The translations under genes were made by a program, and so were the position numbers. The notes below the pieces were generated by a model. That model saw nothing but the letters and a program-made list of their open reading frames with translations, was not told the DNA's origin and searched no databases. From positions 1,097,001 through 1,161,000 of the forward strand of contig NZ_LT629751.1 in the NCBI RefSeq assembly GCF_900104805.1: a stretch of 64,000 nucleotides of DNA. The letters run 5' to 3'. How positions within the stretch are numbered: the first letter of the stretch is position 1; the number at the start of each line of letters is the position of its first letter. This document shows, piece by piece, positions 58,288-64,000 of this stretch. The DNA is from Pseudomonas oryzae. Lineage in GTDB: Bacteria > Pseudomonadota > Gammaproteobacteria > Pseudomonadales > Pseudomonadaceae.

Positions 58288-60834
58288 ATGCGAGGGATGC
58301 GGCGTGCCCGGCGCCCGCTGGTACTCAAGATGGATCCTTCCCGTGCTCCCGATATCGCGAGGAGCCGGCGCGTCGCCGCGCTGACCTGTGCCATGGCCGT
58401 GCTGCTGATGCTGCTGGCCGCCTCGCTGCCGCCCTTCGCGCTTTTCGAGCAGCGCCCGCAGGACCACCTCTCGGTGCACCTGCTGCTGGAAACCTTCTCG
58501 GTGCTAGTCGCGCTGATGGTGGTGGCGATGGCCCTGCACACCCTCGACGCGGCCGACGAGGGCATGGCCCGGGTGCTGGTGTTCGGCTTCGTCGTGGTCG
58601 CCGGCATGGACATGCTGCATGCGCTGGTCTACGACGGCATGCCCTCGCTGCTCGCGGACGGCAGTACGCCCAAGGCCATCTTCTTCTGGCTGTGCGGGCG
58701 CGCCTTCGAGGTGCTGACCATGCTGCTGTTCGCCGCCCGGGTCAGCCTGCCCGGCGGGCGCCGGTGCTGGTTGCTGAGCGGCGTGGCAGCGGTGCTGGCG
58801 TTGTTCCTGGTCGGGACCTACGCCATCGACCGGCTGCCGGCGACCTTCGTCCCCGGACTCGGGGTGACGGAGTTCAAGGCGCGTCTCGAGTACCTGCTGT
58901 GCGCGGCCAACCTGGCGCTGGCGCTCTGGCTGTTCGTCGGCAGCCGCAGCGAGCCGCGGCCGCGCGGGCTGTGGTTCGCCACCTCATGCTTCGTGATGGG
59001 CATCGGCGAGCTGGCCTTCACCAGCTACCAGGCGCCTTCGGAGTTCCTCAATGTCTTCGGTCATCTGTACAAGGTGGCCGCCTACGCCTTCATCTACCGG
59101 GCGACCTTCCTCTACGGCGTGCGCGAGCCCTACGCGCGGCTCGAAGAGTCGCTGCGCGAGCTCGGCGAGCTGAAGTCGGTGCTCGATGCCCATGCGATCG
59201 TCGCCTTCACCGACGCACGCGGGATCATCACCCGGGTCAACGAGAAGTCCTGCGCGGTATCCCAGTACACCCGCAGCGAGCTGATCGGCAACTCGTTCCG
59301 GCTGGTCAACTCGGGCCATCACCCGCGCACCTTCTTCCGCGAGCTGTGGCGCACCATCAGCCGCGGCGAGGTGTGGAGCGGGGAAATCTGCAACCGGGCC
59401 AAGGACGGCTCGCTGTACTGGTTGCAGACCACCATCGTGCCGTGCCTCGGCAAGGATGGCGTGCCCGAGCAGTACATCGCCATCCGCGCCGACATCACCC
59501 GGCGCAAGCAGGCCGAGGCGGCCGCGCAACGCCTGGCCCTGCACGATGTGCTCACCGGCCTGCCGAACCGCAGCCTGGTGGCCGAGCGCCTGACCCAGGC
59601 GCTCCAGCGGGCGGCGCGGCGGGGCAGCCACGGGGCCGTGCTGCACATCGACCTCGACCACTTCAAGGAGGTCAACGACACCCTGGGGCATGCCCAGGGC
59701 GACGAGCTGCTGCGCCAGGTCGCCGGGCGGATGCTGCGGGCCCTGCGGCAGATCGATAGCGTGGCGCGTCTGGGCGGCGACGAATTCCTGGTGATGCTCG
59801 AGGACATCGGCCCGGACCGCGACAGCGCGATGGCCCATGCCGGCGATTCCGGCGAGAAGATCCGCCTGGCGCTGGCCCAGCCCTACCAACTGCTCGGCCA
59901 GCAGCTGGGCATCACGGCGAGCGTCGGCGTGGTGCTGTTCAACCAGAGCGACGAGCAGCCGGACGAGCTGATCAGGCAGGCCGAGATGGCCCTCTACCGG
60001 GCCAAGGGCGCCGGCCGCGACCAGCTGTGCTTCTTCGATCCCTCGCTGCAGGCCGAGGTCACCGCCCGCGCGCAGTTGCTGCGCGATCTGCGCCTGGCCC
60101 AGGAGCGCGGCGAGCTGCTCCTGTTCTACCAGCCGGTGGTGGATGCCCGGCGCCGCATCCTCGGCGTGGAAGCACTGCTGCGCTGGCAGCATCCCCAGCG
60201 CGGCCTGGTCTCACCGGCGCTGTTCATTCCCCTGGCCGAGCAGAGCGGGCTGATCCTGTCGATCGGCCAGTGGGTGCTGGACAGCGCCTGCCGGCAGCTC
60301 GCCGCCTGGGCCGACGAGCCGCGGCGGCGGGAGTGGACGGTCGCGGTGAACGTCAGCGCCCGGCAGTTCGCCCAGGGCGACTTCGTCTGCCGGGTCGAAC
60401 AGGCGCTGCGCCACAGCGGCGCCAGCGCCGACCGCCTGCGCCTGGAGCTGACCGAAAGCATGCTGCACGACAACCTGGAAACCACCATCGGCAAGATGGA
60501 GCTGCTCCGCCGCCTGGGCGTGCGCTTCGCGCTGGACGACTTCGGCACCGGCTATTCGTCGCTGAACTACCTCAAGCGCCTGCCGCTGGACCAGCTGAAG
60601 ATCGACAAGTCGTTCGTCGAGGGGGTGCAGAGCAGCAGCGATGCCGCCATCGCCCGCACCATCCTCACCCTGGCCGACAGTCTGGGTGTCGGCGTGGTCG
60701 CGGAGGGCGTGGAAACCGCCGCGCAGATGGCGTTCCTGCTGGAGAACGGCTGTGCCGCGTTCCAGGGCTACCTGTTCAGCCGGCCGGTGCCCGCCGAGGC
60801 GTTGCCCGACAGCCTGGCGCTGGCCCCGGCCTGA
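58288..60834 (+). CDS. MASE3-PAS-GGDEF-EAL signalling protein
   Basis: An 848-residue inner-membrane cyclic-di-GMP enzyme. Residues 1-275 hold about seven membrane spans of the MASE3 type (GFVVVAGMDMLHALVYDGMP). A PAS domain covers about 297-410, GGDEF is at 496-500 and EAL at 628-630. The GGDEF motif is intact, with an inhibitory RxxD site (RQID, 487-490) five residues before it. EAL motifs are also intact: NVSARQF, ELTESML, DDFGTGYSSLNYL, KIDKSF, AEGVET, QGYLFSRP. It may therefore be bifunctional. Starts at 58288 and 58330 are both possible. It ends 17 bases from the convergent AraC gene. Confidence 0.92.
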   Translation: MRGMRRARRPLVLKMDPSRAPDIARSRRVAALTCAMAVLLMLLAASLPPFALFEQRPQDHLSVHLLLETFSVLVALMVVAMALHTLDAADEGMARVLVFGFVVVAGMDMLHALVYDGMPSLLADGSTPKAIFFWLCGRAFEVLTMLLFAARVSLPGGRRCWLLSGVAAVLALFLVGTYAIDRLPATFVPGLGVTEFKARLEYLLCAANLALALWLFVGSRSEPRPRGLWFATSCFVMGIGELAFTSYQAPSEFLNVFGHLYKVAAYAFIYRATFLYGVREPYARLEESLRELGELKSVLDAHAIVAFTDARGIITRVNEKSCAVSQYTRSELIGNSFRLVNSGHHPRTFFRELWRTISRGEVWSGEICNRAKDGSLYWLQTTIVPCLGKDGVPEQYIAIRADITRRKQAEAAAQRLALHDVLTGLPNRSLVAERLTQALQRAARRGSHGAVLHIDLDHFKEVNDTLGHAQGDELLRQVAGRMLRALRQIDSVARLGGDEFLVMLEDIGPDRDSAMAHAGDSGEKIRLALAQPYQLLGQQLGITASVGVVLFNQSDEQPDELIRQAEMALYRAKGAGRDQLCFFDPSLQAEVTARAQLLRDLRLAQERGELLLFYQPVVDARRRILGVEALLRWQHPQRGLVSPALFIPLAEQSGLILSIGQWVLDSACRQLAAWADEPRRREWTVAVNVSARQFAQGDFVCRVEQALRHSGASADRLRLELTESMLHDNLETTIGKMELLRRLGVRFALDDFGTGYSSLNYLKRLPLDQLKIDKSFVEGVQSSSDAAIARTILTLADSLGVGVVAEGVETAAQMAFLLENGCAAFQGYLFSRPVPAEALPDSLALAPA

Positions 60835-60850
60835 GCGCCGGGGCGGGCCC

Positions 60851-61864
60851 TCACTTGCGCGGCACGATGCCGTGCTGCGCGCGCCAGGTCGCCGGCGGCA
60901 TGCCGAACTGGGCGATGAACCAGCGGGTGAAGGAGCTGGGCATCGAGTAGCCGAGCATGTCGGCGATGCGTCCCAGCGAATAGCCGGGGTTCTCCAGGTA
61001 GCGGATCACCAGGTCGCGGCGCACGCCGTTGATCAGCTCGCTGAAGCTGGCGCCGCCTTCCTCCAGGCGGCGCTGCAGGGTGCGCACGTTCATGCCCTGG
61101 GTCTGGGCGATCTGCTCGATTGTGGCGCGGCCCATCGGCAGCAGCAGGTAGATGGTCTTGCGCACGTCGAACACCAGCGAGCTCTCGCCCGCGCTCTGCA
61201 GCGAATCCAGGTAACGCCGGGCGTGGCGCGCCATGGCTTCGTTGGCCAGCGGGTTGGCGGCGTCCAGGTCGGCGGCCGGGCAGACGATGCCGTTGAACTC
61301 GCTGCCGAACTCCAGCTTGCAGCCGAAGATGCGCCGGTGCACGGTCAGGTCGGCCGGCGCCTCGTGGGTGAAGTTGACGCTGATCGGGTGCCAGTGCGCG
61401 CCGAGCAGGGCGGCGCAGAAGCGGTGCATCACCGCGACCGCCAGCTCGCTGGCCTGGCGGCTGCGCGTCGGCTCGTCGGTGATCACCTCCTCGCGGATGA
61501 TCACCGTCTTGCCCGCCTCCTCGATGAAGATCGCCAGCGAGTCGTTGAGCAGGTGGCGGTACTGCACGATCACCTGCAGGGCGTCGCGCAGGGTGCGCTG
61601 GTGACTGAGCAGCAGGCTGACCTCGCCGAAGTCCGACAGCTGGCGCAGTTCGGCCATGCGCAGGCCGAACGACTCGCAGCCGCTGACCCGCGCCGATTCC
61701 TCGAGCAGGTTGACGGCGGCCGTGACCGGGATGCGGTGCTGGGGATCGTCGAGCTGGCTGGGGCTGAGGCCGACCTGGTTGAGCAGGGCGTGGGCGTTGA
61801 GGCCCAGATGGCGGGCGACTTCCTGGTAGTTGGTGAGCACGGCGGCTCGGGCGAGGGCGGTCAT
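60851..61864 (-). CDS. AraC/XylS-family transcriptional regulator
   Basis: A 337-residue activator. The N-terminal two thirds match the arabinose-binding-like sensing domain found in OruR/ArgR-type members (HLGLNAHALLNQVGLSPSQL, NLLEESARVSGCESFGLRMA). The C-terminal double helix-turn-helix runs from IEQIAQTQGMNVRTLQRRLE to IADMLGYSMPSSFTRWFIAQ. An AACAACAA motif lies at the start. It is divergent from the hydrolase-DUF1302 unit, whose promoter, like those at 44.8 and 47.0 kb, carries paired direct repeats. It is the only AraC protein in the window and the obvious reader of those sites. Confidence 0.93.
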   Translation of the reverse strand: MTALARAAVLTNYQEVARHLGLNAHALLNQVGLSPSQLDDPQHRIPVTAAVNLLEESARVSGCESFGLRMAELRQLSDFGEVSLLLSHQRTLRDALQVIVQYRHLLNDSLAIFIEEAGKTVIIREEVITDEPTRSRQASELAVAVMHRFCAALLGAHWHPISVNFTHEAPADLTVHRRIFGCKLEFGSEFNGIVCPAADLDAANPLANEAMARHARRYLDSLQSAGESSLVFDVRKTIYLLLPMGRATIEQIAQTQGMNVRTLQRRLEEGGASFSELINGVRRDLVIRYLENPGYSLGRIADMLGYSMPSSFTRWFIAQFGMPPATWRAQHGIVPRK

Positions 61865-61865
61865 C

Positions 61866-61873
61866 TTGTTGTT
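61866..61873 (-). promoter_or_regulatory. CA motif at AraC gene start
   Basis: AACAACAA on the minus strand, ending 2 bases before the ATG. Confidence 0.55.
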
Positions 61874-61932
61874 TCCATGTTTTGCAAATGGCGTCCCGCT
61901 GCGCTGGCGGGGACTGCACTTATAGCCTTCGC

Positions 61933-61948
61933 GTCGCCAAATGAAAAG
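61933..61948 (+). promoter_or_regulatory. Single AraC half-site
   Basis: GTCGCCAAATGAAAAG, one good repeat copy without a partner 21 bp away. It lies 69 bases upstream of the AraC gene and could mediate autoregulation. Confidence 0.5.
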
Positions 61949-62025
61949 CCGGGATCGCTCTGCGGCGCGAGTTTCGGGCCGTCGGCGGGGCCGAGAAGGC
62001 GAGTTTTTCACTCGGATATTTCGCT

Positions 62026-62088
62026 GTCACCAAATGAAAAGTGGCTGTCGCGGAATGTAAAGCGGGGCGGGGGAGCGCTCTTTACTGT
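62026..62088 (+). promoter_or_regulatory. AraC/XylS-type promoter P3
   Basis: Direct repeats GTCACCAAATGAAAA (62026) and GTCGCGGAATGTAAA (62047), 21 bp apart, then TACTGT at 62083, again 36 bp from the second repeat. It drives the serine hydrolase-DUF1302 unit. Confidence 0.78.
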
Positions 62089-62145
62089 TGATCTCAAGCA
62101 ATCGGCTGTCTGGCCGACCTGACTATCGAGAGCAAGGGTGCTGAC

Positions 62146-62751
62146 GTGGAAAAACTGCAAACCGCCGCAACCGTCCTGATCGTTCCCGGGCTGCGCGACC
62201 ATGTGGCCGAGCACTGGCAGACGCTGCTGGAGGCTCGCCTGGCCAAGGTGCGCTCGGTGCCGCCGCTGGAGACCGACAAGCTCAGCTGCGCCGCGCGGGT
62301 CGAGGCGATCCAGCGCGAGCTGGCGCAGATCGACGGTCCGGTGATCCTGGTGGCGCACAGCGCCGGGGTGCTGATGGTGGCGCACTGGGCGGCCCGCTAC
62401 CGCCATGCCATCAAGGGCGCGCTGCTGGCCGCGCCGCCGGATCTCGAGGCGCAGTGGCCGCAGGGCTACCCGACCCCGGAAACCCTGCGCGCCAACGGCT
62501 GGGACCCGCTGCCGAGCGGCCCGCTGCCGTTCCCCAGCATCGTCGCCGCCAGCAGCAACGACCACCTGGCCAGCTTCGAGGCCGTGGCCCGCCTGGCCGA
62601 CCAGTGGGGCAGCGAGCTGGTCGATTGCGGCGCCGTCGGCCACCTCAATCCTGCCGCCGGCTACGGTCCCTGGCCGCAGGCCGAGGAGTTCGTGGCGGCG
62701 CTGGACCGCCGGCAGACATTACAGCCGGCTGCCCAGGTCGCCGCGCTCTGA
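62146..62751 (+). CDS. RBBP9/YdeN-type serine hydrolase
   Basis: A 201-residue small alpha/beta hydrolase of the RBBP9/YdeN family. It starts with TVLIVPGLRDHVAEHWQTLL, the nucleophile lies in VAHSAGVLM, the acid in SSNDHLASF and the base His in VGHLNPAAGYGPWP. The GTG start at 62146 has AAGGG 7 bases before it. It is the first gene under promoter P3 and is followed after 46 bases by a DUF1302 gene. It may hydrolyse an ester form of the substrate; this is inference from context. Confidence 0.88.
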   Translation: MEKLQTAATVLIVPGLRDHVAEHWQTLLEARLAKVRSVPPLETDKLSCAARVEAIQRELAQIDGPVILVAHSAGVLMVAHWAARYRHAIKGALLAAPPDLEAQWPQGYPTPETLRANGWDPLPSGPLPFPSIVAASSNDHLASFEAVARLADQWGSELVDCGAVGHLNPAAGYGPWPQAEEFVAALDRRQTLQPAAQVAAL

Positions 62752-62766
62752 AAGCGATTCATCGTC

Positions 62767-62774
62767 AACAACAA
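62767..62774 (+). promoter_or_regulatory. CA motif before second DUF1302 gene
   Basis: AACAACAA, part of the A-rich leader AACAACAATAAAAACAAG. Confidence 0.6.
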
Positions 62775-62797
62775 TAAAAACAAGCGGAGTCAACGCA

Positions 62798-64000
62798 ATG
62801 CATAACAAGCAAACTCTCGGTACAACCCCGCTGCGGCGCAGCCTGCTGGCCACCGCCATCATGCTGGCCTCGCTGCCGGCCGCCCAGGCCATCGAGCTCG
62901 ATCTCGGCAGCGAGGACTGGACCGCCCGTTTCGACAACACGGTCAAGTACAACTACGGGGTGCGTGCCGAGAGCGCCGACAAGCGCATGCTGGGCACGCC
63001 GAACAGCAACGACGGCGACTACAACTTCCGCCGCTCCGGCACCAACATCACCAATCGGGTCGACCTGCTGTCCGAACTGGACGTGATCTACCGGCAGTCG
63101 ATGGGCTTCCGCGTCAGCGCCGCCGCCTGGTACGACAAGGCCTACGACAACACCGGCTCCAACTCCAATCCGTTCGTCAACGGCAACGGCGCGGTCAGCG
63201 GCATGATCGGCCAGCATTTCGCGGTCGGCCCGTTCGCCAGCAATGATGGCAACGTGTTCGGCAGCAGCCACCTGAGCAACTACGCCCAGCGCTACTACAG
63301 CGGCCCGTCCGGCGAGATTCTCGACGCCTTCGTGTTCTACAGCACCGAGCTGGGCGAGGAGTCGCTGCTCAGCTTCAAGGCCGGCCAGCACAACGTGTTC
63401 TGGGGCGAGACCATCCTCAACCCGGTGCACTCGGTGAGCTACGGCCAGTCCGGCCTGGACCTGGCCAAGCTGGCCGCCTCTCCGGGCACCGAGGCCAAGG
63501 AGCTGTTCGTTCCGCGCAACCAGCTGTCGATGTCCTTCACCGTCAATCCGGAACTGACCATCGGCGCCCAGTACTTCCTCGAGTGGGACGCCGCCCGCCT
63601 GCCGGAAGCTGGCACCTACTACGCCGGCTCCGACGTGGTGGGCGAGGGCGCGCAGTCCTTCCTGCTCGGCCATACCGCAGTGCCCGCCGGCCTGCTCGGC
63701 CCGAATGCGCTGACCAGCGTGCGCCGCGGCAAGGACCAGACGCCCGGCGACCGTGGCGACTGGGGCGTGATGGCCAAGTGGTCGCCGGAATGGCTGGACG
63801 GCACCCTCGGCGCCTACTACCGGCAGACTTCCGACATCCTGCCGCAGGCCGTGCTCGACGCCGGCTCGCTGACCCTGACCCAGGGCAGCTGCGTGGTGGC
63901 GCCGGGCGGCGTGGTGAACCCTGGCGCAACCGGTCTGTGCCGCCTGGTCGATTCGCTGGCCGGCACCAGCTACCAGTTCGCCTACGGCGACAAGATCGAC
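62798..64000 (+). CDS. DUF1302 outer-membrane protein (partial, 3' end missing)
   Basis: The first 401 codons of a DUF1302 protein that runs off the window. The signal peptide is about residues 1-32 (SLLATAIMLASLPAAQA). The mature part shows the family blocks WTARFDNTVKYNYGVRAES, NRVDLLSELDVIYRQSMGFR, GQHNVFWGETILNPVHSVSY and WGVMAKWSPEWLDGTLGAYY. GCGGAG precedes the ATG. It is a second DUF1302 porin, clearly different from the one at 17855, and is controlled by the AraC-type promoter P3. A DUF1329 partner would be expected beyond the window. Confidence 0.92.
   Translation, partial: MHNKQTLGTTPLRRSLLATAIMLASLPAAQAIELDLGSEDWTARFDNTVKYNYGVRAESADKRMLGTPNSNDGDYNFRRSGTNITNRVDLLSELDVIYRQSMGFRVSAAAWYDKAYDNTGSNSNPFVNGNGAVSGMIGQHFAVGPFASNDGNVFGSSHLSNYAQRYYSGPSGEILDAFVFYSTELGEESLLSFKAGQHNVFWGETILNPVHSVSYGQSGLDLAKLAASPGTEAKELFVPRNQLSMSFTVNPELTIGAQYFLEWDAARLPEAGTYYAGSDVVGEGAQSFLLGHTAVPAGLLGPNALTSVRRGKDQTPGDRGDWGVMAKWSPEWLDGTLGAYYRQTSDILPQAVLDAGSLTLTQGSCVVAPGGVVNPGATGLCRLVDSLAGTSYQFAYGDKID

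Overview
The window is GC-rich, densely coding bacterial DNA that looks like a Pseudomonas chromosome. Supporting signs are GTAG-headed REP/REPIN elements between genes, AAnAAnAA leader motifs of the Crc/Hfq type, a three-gene proton-translocating transhydrogenase (pntAA-pntAB-pntB), and families common in that genus. The assignment is inference; no rRNA, tRNA or species marker is present. No CRISPR array, insertion sequence or prophage was seen.

Region 1 (1-2.7 kb) is a patchy, lower-GC accessory segment. It holds a VOC/PhnB-like protein, an unrecognised helical protein and a GIY-YIG-like protein with a membrane segment. Short direct repeats (TAGTCGCnCAA) mark the module borders.

Region 2 (2.7-30 kb) is a catabolic island for a hydrophobic, probably alicyclic, terpenoid or steroid-like compound. 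It encodes a type I Baeyer-Villiger monooxygenase, a KstD/fumarate-reductase-type flavoprotein, an Old-Yellow-Enzyme-type reductase, seven SDR dehydrogenases, an EthD-type protein, a SnoaL-like protein, a meta-cleavage-type hydrolase, an LLM monooxygenase with a flavin reductase, an HSL esterase, a DUF1329/DUF1302 envelope pair and two LuxR-type regulators. Many promoters share a palindrome, TTAGTCYGnTCGGACGATG, which I interpret as the operator of one regulon, probably read by one or both LuxR proteins. No ring-hydroxylating dioxygenase, acyl-CoA ligase, acyl-CoA dehydrogenase or thiolase is present, so the pathway continues elsewhere.

Region 3 (31-38.4 kb) is an energy block: etfBA, a crotonase-fold protein, pntAA/AB/B and ETF:ubiquinone oxidoreductase. 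It begins with another copy of the palindrome. It would pass electrons from acyl-CoA dehydrogenases to the quinone pool and supply NADPH to the monooxygenases. Region 4 (38.5-44.6 kb) has two TonB-dependent receptors, an FKBP isomerase and an EamA transporter.

Region 5 (44.8-64 kb) is a second catabolic regulon. It contains two copies of a TauD-type dioxygenase plus beta-keto acid cleavage enzyme (BKACE) module, a quinone reductase, an MFS importer, a DsbA-like isomerase, a Rieske protein, a YeiH/TauZ-type exporter, 3-oxoacid CoA-transferase subunits, an AraC/XylS regulator, a small serine hydrolase and a DUF1302 porin cut by the window end. Three promoters share one architecture: two 15-bp direct repeats exactly 21 bp apart, with a -10 hexamer 36 bp after the start of the second repeat. 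This is the layout expected for AraC/XylS activation. The BKACE enzymes would release acetoacetate, which the CoA-transferase would return to acetyl-CoA metabolism. A Bcr/CflA-like exporter, an eighth SDR, a periplasmic paralogue pair member and a MASE3-PAS-GGDEF-EAL protein lie between.
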